From contig NZ_CP087184.1 of the NCBI RefSeq assembly GCF_024749045.1, forward strand, positions 1,860,001-1,924,000: a stretch of 64,000 nt of DNA, given 5' to 3'. This document shows, piece after piece, positions 19,291-27,998 of the stretch. Below the pieces are notes generated by a model. That model was not told the DNA's origin. It saw only the letters and a list, made by a program, of their open reading frames with translations, and ran no database searches. Made by a program: the position numbers and the translations under genes. How positions within the stretch are numbered: the stretch's first letter is position 1; each line of letters begins with the position of its first letter. This stretch comes from Pseudomonas sp. B21-028. GTDB lineage: Bacteria > Pseudomonadota > Gammaproteobacteria > Pseudomonadales > Pseudomonadaceae.

Positions 19291-21285
19291 ATGGGTAAAT
19301 TAAGAACAGCGTTGCTGGGATTGCCAAGACGCCACAAGCGGGCGATTCAGGTAGCTACAGACGTAATCCTAGTCTGGGTCGCGCTATGGCTCGCATTTGT
19401 GGTTCGTCTCGGAGTCGAGGCGTTAGCCACTCCGATCGAAACGCACCTTTGGCTTTTCGTATCCGCCCCGCTGGTCGCCATTCCGATTTTCATCCGTTTC
19501 GGCATGTACCGCGCCGTCATGCGTTACTTCGGCAACGACGCATTGATTACCATTTGTAAAGCGGTCAGCCTTTCTGCCCTGCTGTTATCCTTGGTGGTGT
19601 ATTGGTACAGCAACCATAAAACGGTCGTACCCCGCTCGATCATCTTCAATTACTGGTGGTTGAGCCTGATCATGATTGGCGGCCTTCGGCTGATGATGCG
19701 TCAGTATTTCCTGGGAGACTGGTTCACTGCTGCCCAGCATGTCCCGTTTACCAACCGTAACGACGGCTTGCCCAAGGTTGCTATTTATGGGGCCGGGGCC
19801 GCGGGAAACCAACTGGTGGCAGCGTTGCGCATGGGGCGGGTAATGCGGCCAGTCGCGTTCATTGACGATGACAACAGCATCGCAGACCGTGTCATCGCCG
19901 GGCTTCAGGTCTACGAGCCCAAGCAGATTCAAAAGATGATCGATGCAACGGGGGCGCAGGAAATCCTACTGGCAATACCTTCGTCGTCTCGTGGTCGTCG
20001 TCGAGAGATCTTGACCTTGCTTGAGGGGTTCCCGCTGCATGTACGTAGTGTCCCGGGTTTCATGGACCTGGCCAGTGGCCGCGTCAAGGTTGATGACATT
20101 CAGGAAGTAGATATCGCGGACTTGCTCGGACGTGACCCGGTACCTGCGCAACCTGATTTGCTCGAGCATTGCATCACCGGGCAGTCGGTTCTGGTCACCG
20201 GGGCAGGCGGGTCAATCGGTTCGGAGCTCTGCCGGCAGATCCTGGCCCTCAAACCCACCACACTACTGTTGTATGAACATAGCGAGTTCAACCTTTACAG
20301 CATTTTGTCCGAACTTGAACCACGGACTACTCGGGAGTCCCTGTCTGTTCGTTTACTGCCCATATTGGGTTCGGTACGGGATCAGGCCAAGCTATTGGAT
20401 GTGATGAAGACCTGGAATGTCGATACGGTCTATCACGCTGCTGCTTATAAACATGTCCCCATGGTCGAGCACAATATTGCCGAGGGCGTTCTGAACAATG
20501 TGATCGGAACGTTGAACACCGCCCAGGCTGCATTGCAGGCAGGTGTATCGAACTTCGTCTTGATCTCCACTGATAAAGCCGTACGCCCCACCAACGTGAT
20601 GGGCAGTACCAAGCGGCTCGCGGAGTTGACGTTGCAGGCCCTCAGTCGTGAGCTGGCGCCCGTATTGTTCGGCGACAACGCCAATGTATCTCGAGTTAAC
20701 AAGACTCGTTTTACCATGGTCAGGTTCGGCAACGTGTTGGGATCGTCCGGTTCGGTTATCCCCTTGTTCCATAAACAAATCAAATCCGGCGGGCCGTTGA
20801 CCGTTACACACCCGAAGATCACGCGTTATTTCATGACGATTCCCGAGGCAGCACAGTTAGTGATTCAGGCAGGCTCGATGGGGCTGGGTGGCGATGTGTT
20901 CGTTCTCGATATGGGCGAACCGGTAAGAATTGTCGAACTGGCGGAGAAAATGATTCACTTGTCTGGCTTGAGTGTCCGCTCGGAGAAGAATCCCCACGGC
21001 GACATTTCAATCAAGTTCACGGGCCTACGGCCCGGTGAGAAGCTTTACGAGGAGTTGCTGATTGGTGACAACGTTGTTGCCACCCAGCATCCCATGATCA
21101 TGAGTGCCAATGAAGATCATCTTCCCTGGGATGTGCTCAAGGCCAGGCTGGCTGAGCTGCTGGCCGCGATTGAGCACGATGACTACACCCGGGTCCGCCA
21201 ATTGCTTCGGGATACTGTCAGCGGGTATGCCCCGGACGGTGAGATTGTCGACTGGATCTACCAGCAACGACGCCTTGAGCCCTGA
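19291..21285 (+). CDS. wbpM: UDP-GlcNAc 4,6-dehydratase WbpM (membrane-bound, PglF/FlaA1 family)
   Basis: Inner-membrane nucleotide-sugar 4,6-dehydratase making UDP-4-keto-6-deoxy-GlcNAc. Four N-terminal membrane segments (within residues 15-130) are followed by a Rossmann-like domain and then the extended SDR domain with TGAGGSIGSELCRQI. The active-site segment is STDKAVRPTNVMGSTKR, where Met occupies the usual catalytic Tyr position, as in this family. From ATG 19291 the protein is 664 aa, matching PAO1 WbpM. GTG 19276, with AGGAG eight bases upstream, is a real alternative start. It should feed the PglE/PglD-like enzymes here. As in P. aeruginosa, it closes the cluster. Confidence 0.93.
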   Translation: MGKLRTALLGLPRRHKRAIQVATDVILVWVALWLAFVVRLGVEALATPIETHLWLFVSAPLVAIPIFIRFGMYRAVMRYFGNDALITICKAVSLSALLLSLVVYWYSNHKTVVPRSIIFNYWWLSLIMIGGLRLMMRQYFLGDWFTAAQHVPFTNRNDGLPKVAIYGAGAAGNQLVAALRMGRVMRPVAFIDDDNSIADRVIAGLQVYEPKQIQKMIDATGAQEILLAIPSSSRGRRREILTLLEGFPLHVRSVPGFMDLASGRVKVDDIQEVDIADLLGRDPVPAQPDLLEHCITGQSVLVTGAGGSIGSELCRQILALKPTTLLLYEHSEFNLYSILSELEPRTTRESLSVRLLPILGSVRDQAKLLDVMKTWNVDTVYHAAAYKHVPMVEHNIAEGVLNNVIGTLNTAQAALQAGVSNFVLISTDKAVRPTNVMGSTKRLAELTLQALSRELAPVLFGDNANVSRVNKTRFTMVRFGNVLGSSGSVIPLFHKQIKSGGPLTVTHPKITRYFMTIPEAAQLVIQAGSMGLGGDVFVLDMGEPVRIVELAEKMIHLSGLSVRSEKNPHGDISIKFTGLRPGEKLYEELLIGDNVVATQHPMIMSANEDHLPWDVLKARLAELLAAIEHDDYTRVRQLLRDTVSGYAPDGEIVDWIYQQRRLEP

Positions 21286-21399
21286 TTATTACATAACCTG
21301 TAACGTACACATTTTTGACAGCGATTCATCATCGCCTAAGTTTGAGAGGCAGCTTCGGAAAAGCTGCTTCTCTCTTAACGATGTCATGGAGCGTCACTT

Positions 21400-21735
21400 A
21401 TGCGTACAGGCTATTTCTACTCCCTGGTCTTTGCCCTGCTGACCAGCGCCTCTATTGCCGCCATTGCTGCACCTTCAGCCAAACCCGAGACACCGACACC
21501 GCCACAAGCGATGGACATCTCGGCGAAGCCGCAAGACGCCAGAGTGAACCTTAACGAGGCGGATGCCCCTACGATGCAGCGCGAGCTGGCGGGTATAGGC
21601 GAGGCCAAGGCGAAGGCGATTGTTGCATACAGGGAAGCAAATGGAGCGTTCTCCTCGGTCGAGGAATTGCTGGAGGTCAAGGGAATTGGCAAGGCGATCC
21701 TGGACAGGAATCTCGACAAGCTGGAAGTGAATTGA
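21400..21735 (+). CDS. ComEA-like helix-hairpin-helix protein
   Basis: Small exported protein of 111 residues: a signal peptide (about 1-24, ending AAIAA), a short Pro/Thr/Ala-rich linker, then a double helix-hairpin-helix domain (NLNEADAPTMQRELAGIGEA, KGIGKAILDRNLDKL). ComEA-type proteins bind DNA in the periplasm during natural transformation, though many pseudomonad copies stand alone. A homologue follows wbpM in P. aeruginosa as well, so it marks the conserved right edge of the O-antigen locus. A terminator follows the gene. Confidence 0.87.
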   Translation: MRTGYFYSLVFALLTSASIAAIAAPSAKPETPTPPQAMDISAKPQDARVNLNEADAPTMQRELAGIGEAKAKAIVAYREANGAFSSVEELLEVKGIGKAILDRNLDKLEVN

Positions 21736-21748
21736 AGTGAGATAGCGA

Positions 21749-21777
21749 GGAAGGCCGGTCAAATGACTGGCCTTTTG
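21749..21777 (+). terminator. Rho-independent terminator after the comEA-like gene
   Basis: Arms AAGGCCGGTCA and TGACTGGCCTT around a two-base loop, followed by a run of T. Confidence 0.8.
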
Positions 21778-21898
21778 CATTCTGGCGGATACGAAACCAA
21801 GGCGACGATTCGACGTCGATCCGACAAAACGTGGAACTTGGCACAGATCATGATTACTCACTACCAACCGATTGTTGAACAATCCTGAGACATTGAAC

Positions 21899-22552
21899 AT
21901 GAACACGGGACTTTCCCTCGCCGACCAGATCACCCTGGAGCTACGCGCCGACATCATCGGAGGCTGCTTGCTACCTGGCATGGCCTTGGTAGAAAACGAT
22001 CTGGTCTCGGCCTACAACGCCTCGCGCAACACCATCCGCGAGGCATTGCATCGCTTGGGGCAGGAGGGGTTGACCCGTTATGTGCGCAATAAAGGGGTGA
22101 TGGTCCGCAGGTTGGGCGGTGACGATGTGCGGGATCTGTTCAAGGTTCGTCGCACCCTGGAGCTTCAGGCGATCCTTAACAGTCAGCCATTGGGCGTGTA
22201 TCGATCCAACCGGATGCACGAGGCGCTCGAGGCGGCCGAGCTGGCCCGGGAGCGTGAGGACTGGCGCGCGGTGGGGACCCACAGCCTGGCGTTTCATCAA
22301 CATGTCGTCGGGTTGATGGGTAGCCCTTTACTCGACGAGTTTTTCACCAGCGTGGTTGCGCAGTTGCGCCTGGCGTTTTTCTCGGCGCCTGATGAACCAC
22401 GTTTCCAGGCGCCCTGGCTGGCCCGCGACCGGCAGATCCATGACTGGCTGGCTGAAGGCGACAAACAGGCGGCGCATGAAGCGATGAGCCTCTATCTCGA
22501 CGATTCCGAGCAAATGCTTCTGCAGTTGCTGACTCCCGTCAATAAACACTGA
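21899..22552 (+). CDS. GntR-family regulator (FadR subfamily)
   Basis: Transcription factor of 217 residues. A winged helix-turn-helix in the first 70 residues (LVENDLVSAYNASRNTIREA) is followed by an all-helical FCD ligand domain with the expected Asp/His residues (for example FKVRRTLELQA and HSLAFHQHVVG). ATG 21899 is chosen over an upstream TTG. A DUF1989 gene starts 15 bases after the stop, so the two are probably co-transcribed and the regulator may control its neighbour. The effector is unknown. Confidence 0.87.
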   Translation: MNTGLSLADQITLELRADIIGGCLLPGMALVENDLVSAYNASRNTIREALHRLGQEGLTRYVRNKGVMVRRLGGDDVRDLFKVRRTLELQAILNSQPLGVYRSNRMHEALEAAELAREREDWRAVGTHSLAFHQHVVGLMGSPLLDEFFTSVVAQLRLAFFSAPDEPRFQAPWLARDRQIHDWLAEGDKQAAHEAMSLYLDDSEQMLLQLLTPVNKH

Positions 22553-22567
22553 TCAAGGACCTGCGCC

Positions 22568-23419
22568 ATGTATAAAGACTACCCAGCCGCCTATCAAGTC
22601 AGCAAAGGCTCAGCCTTGCAGGTGGACAAGCCCTTCTACGACCGGATCCGCACCCAGCAGGACAAACGCACGCTGATCGAGCAATTCGAAGTGCCGATCC
22701 GCACAGGCCGTGCCTGGCATGTGCCGGCCGGACACGTGTTTCGCGTCACCACCCCGGTAGGTCCGCAGGTAGGCGATTTCAACGTCTGGAACGCTCATGA
22801 TCCACGGGAGCGTTTATGGGCGGCCCGCACTCGTCAGCTTCAGGGCGCCCACGTAAGTACCCATGATCGGTTGTGGTCGAACCTGCCGTTTTTGCGGCCG
22901 CTGGTGACCATCACCGATGACAGCCTGGCCGGTTACGGCATCGATGAGCATGGCGGACGGCTGCATGACCTGCTGGGTACACGCTGTGATCCGTATGTGA
23001 ACAGGATGCTGACCGGTGAGGATTTCCATCATCACTGCCATTCGAACCTGACCCGCGCGGTATTGCCTCATGGTCTTACGGAGTTCGACGTGCACGATGT
23101 GTTGAATATTTTCCAGTGCACCGGGCTCAACCATGACGACATGTACTTCATGAAGGCCTGTCCGGCGCAGAAGGGCGATTACCTGGAGTTTTTTGCCGAG
23201 ATCGATCTGCTCTGCGCCTTGTCCACTTGCCCTGGCGGTGACCTGTCGTTGGCAATGTGGGGACCGGATGCTCAGGATCCGCTCAGCGTCTGCCGTCCCC
23301 TGGGGGTGGAGATCTATCGGTTGGAGGATGCGTTGCTCGAAGGCTGGAGCCAGCCCGAGCGGGCGGCCTACAAGGGGTTGCATGGCTTGCAGATTGCCAA
23401 GGCGGAATGGGAAAAGTAA
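22568..23419 (+). CDS. DUF1989 / urea carboxylase-associated family protein
   Basis: Protein of 283 residues similar to the urea amidolyase-associated (DUF1989) family. Family features visible here are RAWHVPAGHVFRV near residue 50, VGDFNVWNAHDPRERLWAAR, a His/Cys-rich FHHHCHSN segment and VHDVLNIFQCTGL. Relatives often accompany urea carboxylase or amine utilisation genes, but none is nearby; only the GntR regulator precedes it. Specific reaction unknown. Confidence 0.8.
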   Translation: MYKDYPAAYQVSKGSALQVDKPFYDRIRTQQDKRTLIEQFEVPIRTGRAWHVPAGHVFRVTTPVGPQVGDFNVWNAHDPRERLWAARTRQLQGAHVSTHDRLWSNLPFLRPLVTITDDSLAGYGIDEHGGRLHDLLGTRCDPYVNRMLTGEDFHHHCHSNLTRAVLPHGLTEFDVHDVLNIFQCTGLNHDDMYFMKACPAQKGDYLEFFAEIDLLCALSTCPGGDLSLAMWGPDAQDPLSVCRPLGVEIYRLEDALLEGWSQPERAAYKGLHGLQIAKAEWEK

Positions 23420-23429
23420 CACTTTCCTT

Positions 23430-23486
23430 TGTGGCGAGGGGATTTAGCGAAACTTCGCACCGTCCCGCTAAATCCCCTCGCCACAG
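23430..23486. repeat. Palindromic repeat, GTGGCGAGGGGATTTA family
   Basis: Inverted arms TGTGGCGAGGGGATTTAGCG and the complementary TAAATCCCCTCGCCACA around a short centre. The same family recurs at 57649-57750, and a single arm at about 44988-45003. It may also act as a terminator for the DUF1989 gene. Confidence 0.8.
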
Positions 23487-23509
23487 GAAGCGGTGCGCAG
23501 CTCAAGCCA

Positions 23510-23677
23510 TCAACGATCCTTGGCCTCCTTCGCATCCATCTCCGCATTCCTCTCGGCCACGCGCTTGCGTTGCTCGTCAGTCAGTTCGACCTTGTTGGCG
23601 GTGTCGCGCAGCATCATCAGGCCTCCGACGATCGAGCCGATTGCAACTATCAAAATCAGCCAGGCATACCAGGGCAT
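23510..23677 (-). CDS. Small membrane protein, DUF2897 family
   Basis: Protein of 55 residues: one N-terminal membrane segment (WYAWLILIVAIGSIVGGLMM), then a charged cytoplasmic tail rich in Glu, Arg and Lys. The start at 23677 is set by AAGGAG six bases upstream; a longer in-frame extension is rejected. It resembles small DUF2897 proteins of pseudomonads. Function unknown. Confidence 0.75.
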   Translation of the reverse strand: MPWYAWLILIVAIGSIVGGLMMLRDTANKVELTDEQRKRVAERNAEMDAKEAKDR

Positions 23678-24027
23678 AGGACTCTCCTTGAGGGCGGGCC
23701 AGTGGGTGTCGTTCACCCAATCCACGCCTATCACTTATGAGCGAGGGTTGCTCGCAGTGGTTCAATACTACCCCTGTTCTGGCTAATAGCGCGGTCAGCT
23801 TGGAGCTCGGCCATCGCTCCTTCCACACACGGCGCGGCGCCGCACGACGGAGAAGTCCCATGAATGTCCCGGACGGGTGTCATTGCTGCTGGCTGTCGCG
23901 CTGCTTATCTATCTGACGTGTGACCCGACTCGTCCCCGGTCCATTGTGACCGAGGCGGGGGATATTGTTGTTGGGAGGTGAGGCTGATGCGCCAATCTAA
24001 TCGGGCGCCACAGGGTTAGGTGTAGCT
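23678..24027. other. Intergenic stretch without a supported gene
   Basis: About 350 bases between the small membrane protein and the convergent patatin gene region. A short + strand frame from GTG 23877 to about 23982 has a hydrophobic start (VSLLLAVALLIYLTCD) but no suitable ribosome site, so I do not call it as a gene. It could be the remains of a small lipoprotein. Confidence 0.35.
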
Positions 24028-25065
24028 TCAGCTTTGCTCACTCTCATATCGATCCAGGGTGTCACTGGCAATCTCGCGTCCCAACGCGATCAACTCCGGC
24101 GCCTTGTAGAACTCGAAGAACCGGCACACCCGTTTCGGCACGTTGATCAGTACATCGGGCGGATACCCAGCGATTTTGTATTGGGCCAGCGAGGTCTGCA
24201 TCACTTCGAAACTCTGGTTGATCAAGTCCAACAACGAGGCCGGGCCGACGTTGTCGATGATGAACGAACCGGTAGCGGACTTCGGTGCGCCTTCAGCCTC
24301 GGGCGCGGCAGCCGGTTGCTGGCCTTCGGGTTCTACGGATTCGAGCCACGGGTTGATTTCGCCGGCTTCGGCCTTCAACGCTTCCTGCTCCAGCAGTAAC
24401 AATTGCTCGGCCTGCTTGCGCCTAAATGGCAATTTCGACCCCAGGGAACTGATGAGATTGTCGAATCGGCTCCTGAACGCGGCGGGACGTGGGATCACCG
24501 GCAATCTGTACTGTCGCTGGTTCGTGGCATTGAGATTGACTGCGATGATCAGGTCACAGTGGCTGGACACCACTGGCACGATCGGCAGCGGATTGAGCAG
24601 GCCGCCATCCACCAGCATGCGGTTGCCTTGCATCACTGGCGTGAACAGGCTGGGAATCGCCGCCGAGGCGCGCATCGCCTGATGCAGGCAACCCTCCTGG
24701 AACCAGATTTCCTGTTGGTTGGTCAGGTCCGTGGCCACTGCAGTGTAAGGGATGCGCAGGTCTTCGATATTGAGTTCGCCGACGATCTTGCGGATCTGCC
24801 CGAAGACTTTTTCACCGCGGATCGCACCGAGGCGAAAACTGACATCCACCAGCCGCAGGACATCCAGGTAATCCAGGCTTTCGATCCAGTTGCGGTAATC
24901 CCTGAGCTTGCCGGCAGCGTAGATCCCACCCACCACAGCACCCATCGAGCAACCGGCGATGCAGGCAATGTCGTAGCCGCGTCGTTCGATTTCCTCGATC
25001 ACCCCGATATGGGCGTAGCCCCGGGCGCCGCCCGAACCCAATACCAATGCGACACGTTTTGTCAT
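24028..25065 (-). CDS. Patatin-like phospholipase (RssA-like)
   Basis: Serine esterase of 345 residues. The N-terminus has the oxyanion loop LGSGGARGYAHIG and the nucleophile motif GCSMG (Ser40). The second catalytic residue is in the LVDGGLLNPLP motif. The C-terminal part, after about residue 215, is less conserved and has an Ala/Pro/Glu-rich stretch near residues 245-275. ATG 25065 begins directly at the domain (MTKRVALVLGSGG); a longer frame to 25134 is less likely. Bacterial family members act on lipids or lysophospholipids at the membrane. Substrate unknown. Confidence 0.85.
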   Translation of the reverse strand: MTKRVALVLGSGGARGYAHIGVIEEIERRGYDIACIAGCSMGAVVGGIYAAGKLRDYRNWIESLDYLDVLRLVDVSFRLGAIRGEKVFGQIRKIVGELNIEDLRIPYTAVATDLTNQQEIWFQEGCLHQAMRASAAIPSLFTPVMQGNRMLVDGGLLNPLPIVPVVSSHCDLIIAVNLNATNQRQYRLPVIPRPAAFRSRFDNLISSLGSKLPFRRKQAEQLLLLEQEALKAEAGEINPWLESVEPEGQQPAAAPEAEGAPKSATGSFIIDNVGPASLLDLINQSFEVMQTSLAQYKIAGYPPDVLINVPKRVCRFFEFYKAPELIALGREIASDTLDRYESEQS

Positions 25066-25269
25066 GACCCGGCCTCTTGTCGAACAGACTTCAACAATGC
25101 ACTTATCGAGGGCCCGGCTCAATCGTTGTGGCACAGGCGTCGTTTTTTGACACGCTGGTGTGACATTTTTGTATGCTCGCCCACACTTGAATTAAGGCGC
25201 TCGGCTCAAGGCACTTTTCGCCTTTGCGACCGTCTTACCAGCACGACTGTTTGACCTGACTGAGGTGTA

Positions 25270-25563
25270 ATGATGAAAGCCCGGAACTGCCTGCCCCTAG
25301 TAGCATCCCTGATGGTTCTGGCCCTGGCCGGTTGCGCAGGCAAAACAGCTTATCGTGACAGCTGCGGTAGCCAGCTCGATGCTGCCTGGCATGAACTGGA
25401 CCTCGCCAAGGCCGAAGGCTTTGCCGGTACTGTCAGTTACTCCAAGGCCCTGTCGCTGCTGACCGGTGCCAAGACCCAGCAACAGTTCGAAGCGTTCGAA
25501 GGCTGCTCCAGGAAAGCCGAGAAGGCGCGTTTCTACATCCGCGAGTCCCGCGCGGGACGATAA
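25270..25563 (+). CDS. Small predicted lipoprotein
   Basis: Protein of 97 residues with a signal peptide ending in the lipobox LAGC, so the mature protein should be lipid-anchored at about Cys22. The mature part contains two more Cys (SCGSQ and EGCSR) and is largely helical. Two ATG codons, 25270 and 25273, are possible. I recognise it only as a conserved small pseudomonad lipoprotein. The patatin gene is divergent upstream. Confidence 0.75.
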   Translation: MMKARNCLPLVASLMVLALAGCAGKTAYRDSCGSQLDAAWHELDLAKAEGFAGTVSYSKALSLLTGAKTQQQFEAFEGCSRKAEKARFYIRESRAGR

Positions 25564-25589
25564 AAAAGCAGCGGCAAGTTGTAAGCGAC

Positions 25590-25633
25590 AAGCTGCAAGA
25601 GAGAAGCAGGCGACACGCCTCTACTTGCAGCTT
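25590..25633. repeat. Inverted repeat after the lipoprotein gene
   Basis: Perfect ten-base arms AAGCTGCAAG and CTTGCAGCTT with a 24-base loop, embedded in related CTTG/AAGC-rich sequence. It is probably a repetitive intergenic element and possibly a weak terminator. Confidence 0.6.
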
Positions 25634-25673
25634 GAAGCTTGAGGCTTGCATCTGCGTACGGAGTACGACCCCC

Positions 25674-26435
25674 ATGATTGATCGGCTGGTGGCCCGGATC
25701 CTCGGCCTGGAAGTCCGCCTGCTGGCCTGTCAGGCCCGCTTGAATGCCCACACAGACAGCGAAGCGCTGCATGATCTGCGGACCACGGTTCGCCGTTTGC
25801 GCAGCCTGCTTCGCCCGTTGCGCGGCCTGCCAGGTGTCGAACAACTGGAAACAGCTGCTTCGGCGGTCGGTACCCTGACCACGCCGTTACGTGACAGGGA
25901 AGTGTTGGCGGCCTACCTTGAGCAGCACGGCAACACCGATGCGGCGCAACGGCGCCAGCTGCAGATGGCCGAAGCTTATCCGGCCGTGGCCGCCAGCCGC
26001 GAGTTGGCGCAGCTGTTGATGATTCTCGATGCCTATCCGCGCTTTATTCGCGCTGCCCAGCGTCAGGGCCTGCTCAAGGGATTGCGCAAACGCATTGAAA
26101 AGCGCCTGGACAAACAATGGAAAAAACTCGGTGAAGCGTTGCGTGACCCGGCCCATGATCGTCACCGGTTGCGGCTGCTGATCAAGCGCGTGCGCTATGC
26201 GATCGAAGCCTACCCGGAACTCGACCGCTTGCCGGAAGCAGCCATGCCACGACTCAAGTCCGCCCAAGGCGCCCTCGGCGATTGGCACGACTGCTGGCAA
26301 TGGCTGGCCCGGGCCGAACAGGAGCATGACCTGCAACCCTGTGTGCCGATCTGGCGCACCACCATGACCCAGGCCGAAGCCAAGGCTGACAAGGTCCTCG
26401 ATAAGCTGATCGCGAGCTGCTTCGAGAAATCCTGA
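25674..26435 (+). CDS. CHAD domain protein
   Basis: Protein of 253 residues made of a single CHAD domain: helical, with conserved His and basic residues (ALHDLRTTVRRLRSLLRPLR near the N-terminus, DRHRLRLLIKRVRYAIEAYP later). CHAD domains bind polyphosphate and often sit beside CYTH/triphosphatase genes; none is visible here. ATG 25674 has GGAG about ten bases upstream. An extension to a TTG at 25632 lies in the repetitive intergenic sequence and is rejected. Confidence 0.85.
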   Translation: MIDRLVARILGLEVRLLACQARLNAHTDSEALHDLRTTVRRLRSLLRPLRGLPGVEQLETAASAVGTLTTPLRDREVLAAYLEQHGNTDAAQRRQLQMAEAYPAVAASRELAQLLMILDAYPRFIRAAQRQGLLKGLRKRIEKRLDKQWKKLGEALRDPAHDRHRLRLLIKRVRYAIEAYPELDRLPEAAMPRLKSAQGALGDWHDCWQWLARAEQEHDLQPCVPIWRTTMTQAEAKADKVLDKLIASCFEKS

Positions 26436-26456
26436 AAACACCACGCCCTATCCCTC

Positions 26457-26545
26457 TGTGGGAGCGAGCCTGCTCGCGATAGCGTCGGGTCAGCTTGCAT
26501 CCATGTGACTGACCCTCCGCCATCGCGAGCAGGCTCGCTCCCACA
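26457..26545. repeat. REPIN (paired REP palindromes)
   Basis: Two REP sequences in opposite orientation: GTGGGAGCGAGCCTGCTCGC and its complement, with about 45 bases between. It lies in the gap after the CHAD gene. Related pairs occur at 29596-29684, 51212-51442, 55287-55378, 59810-59883 and 61453-61549. Confidence 0.9.
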
Positions 26546-26672
26546 AATGGTCTGTGCGTAGATTCCAGCGCGGCGGCCTATCTGTCAGCCTCTTTGGCCG
26601 GAATGAGCGCTGTGTCGTTTATCCCGGCTGGTTAAGATTCCTTCATCCTTCTCCCATGCTTTCGAGGTTGCC

Positions 26673-27470
26673 ATGCGCTTTTCCGATTTGATCGATGCCG
26701 TGCGCCGTCAGCCAGACGCCGTGACCATCGCGCCTGAATGGGGCCAGGGACGCGCCACTTTTGGTGGGTTGGTGGCGGCGCTGCAGTATGAGGCGATGCG
26801 TGCGCGAGTGCCGGCGGACCGTCCGGTGCGTTCGCTGGCGATCACCTTCGTTGGCCCGGTCGAACCGGACGTGCCCGTCAGTTTTGAAGTCGAGGTGCTG
26901 CGTGAAGGCAAGGCGGTCAGCCAGGTGCAGGGGCGCGCGGTGCAGAACGGCCAGGTGGTGACGGTGGTGCAAGGCAGCTTCGGTGCATCGCGCTCCTCCG
27001 TGGTGGCGGTGCAGGCCGATCCCGCGCCTGAATTCAAAGGCGTCGAGCAATGCCAGGAGCTGCCTTACATCAAGGGCGGCACGCCGGAATTCATGCGGCA
27101 CCTGGCGATGTGCTGGAGTGTCGGCGGCCTGCCGTTCACCGGCAATAAGTCCCGCAGCATGGGCGGCTGGGTACGGTTGCGTGGGGATGTAAAGGAAGAG
27201 CCGCTCAATGAAGCCCATATCCTCGCACTGGTGGATGCCTGGCCGCCCGCGCTGCTGCCTCACCTGACACAAATGGCGCCGGGTAGCACGCTGACCTGGA
27301 CCATCGAATTCGTCCAGCCGGTGCTGGCGCTCACGACGTTGGACTGGTGCAAGTACCTGGCCGAGATCGAGTATGCCCAGGACGGCTACGGTCACGTCGC
27401 CGCGAAGTTCTGGAGCGCCGATGGCCGCCTGATCGCCATGAGCCGGCAGACGGTGACGATTTTCGGCTGA
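26673..27470 (+). CDS. Acyl-CoA thioesterase-like protein (double hotdog, TesB type)
   Basis: Protein of 265 residues with the arrangement of TesB-like thioesterases: an N-terminal hotdog (GRATFGGLVAALQYEAM), a linker around residues 105-140, and a second hotdog with LALVDAWPPALLP, in which Asp is the expected catalytic residue. The C-terminal AKFWSADGRLIAMSRQTVTI is a family hallmark. Such enzymes hydrolyse acyl-CoA in the cytoplasm. Chain-length preference unknown. Confidence 0.85.
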   Translation: MRFSDLIDAVRRQPDAVTIAPEWGQGRATFGGLVAALQYEAMRARVPADRPVRSLAITFVGPVEPDVPVSFEVEVLREGKAVSQVQGRAVQNGQVVTVVQGSFGASRSSVVAVQADPAPEFKGVEQCQELPYIKGGTPEFMRHLAMCWSVGGLPFTGNKSRSMGGWVRLRGDVKEEPLNEAHILALVDAWPPALLPHLTQMAPGSTLTWTIEFVQPVLALTTLDWCKYLAEIEYAQDGYGHVAAKFWSADGRLIAMSRQTVTIFG

Positions 27471-27483
27471 GGTACGTGGGCGC

Positions 27484-27690
27484 TCAGTGAGGGTGGCGCA
27501 GCAGTCCCAGCGAGGCGAATACTGCGATGATGCCAATGCTGATGTCCGCCAGGTTCAGGTTGAGCGTGCCCGAGATGATCAGCAGCGATGCGATGATGAG
27601 CAAGGGCACGGCGATCAAGTGCAACGCCGGGTACGCCGGGTTGAAGGCGTGCCATTGCCAGCCTTTAAGGGTGGGGTGACGTTTGTGCAT
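27484..27690 (-). CDS. Small membrane protein of unknown function
   Basis: Protein of 68 residues with two predicted membrane segments (ALHLIAVPLLIIASLLIISG and ADISIGIIAVFASLGLL) after a short His/Lys/Trp-rich N-terminus. The start at 27690 has AAGGAG seven bases upstream; a longer frame reaching 27726 is rejected. It is convergent with the thioesterase gene. I do not recognise a named family. Confidence 0.65.
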   Translation of the reverse strand: MHKRHPTLKGWQWHAFNPAYPALHLIAVPLLIIASLLIISGTLNLNLADISIGIIAVFASLGLLRHPH

Positions 27691-27766
27691 GATGCTGCTC
27701 CTTATGCCTGACATCTGTTGATACAAGAATAGGCATGGCGGGGCAGGGCGGCGAATCGCGGTTGGC

Positions 27767-27995
27767 TATGGGAGCGATAGTGTCAGTTTTCGGATGAAGC
27801 AATCGCGGGCAAGCCTTGCTCCCACAGGTTCATGTGTGTCCTTTATGGGATGAGGCTTGCCTCTCCACAGGTCCACATTTCCCTTGTGGGATAAGGCTTG
27901 CCTCTCCAGAGGTCCACATTTCCTTTGTGGAATAAGGCTTGCCTCCCCACAGGTCCACATTCCCTTTGTGGGAGCAAGGCTTGCCCGCGACGACG
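27767..27995. repeat. 41-base tandem repeat nested in a REP cluster
   Basis: From 27841 four head-to-tail units recur at exactly 41-base spacing (TTATGGG/TTGTGGG anchors at 27843, 27884, 27925, 27966). Each carries GGCTTGCCTC and AGGTCCACAT with a few differences, and the last unit merges into a REP arm (GTGGGAGCAAGGCTTGCCCG). An inverted REP arm lies at about 27808-27826. It fills the space between the small membrane protein and the chemoreceptor stop. Confidence 0.9.
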
Positions 27996-27998
27996 GTT

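Noticed and set aside
27841..27985. CRISPR-like array
   Set aside because: Units are contiguous 41-base copies with no unique spacers, no cas genes are near, and the last unit merges with a REP arm.
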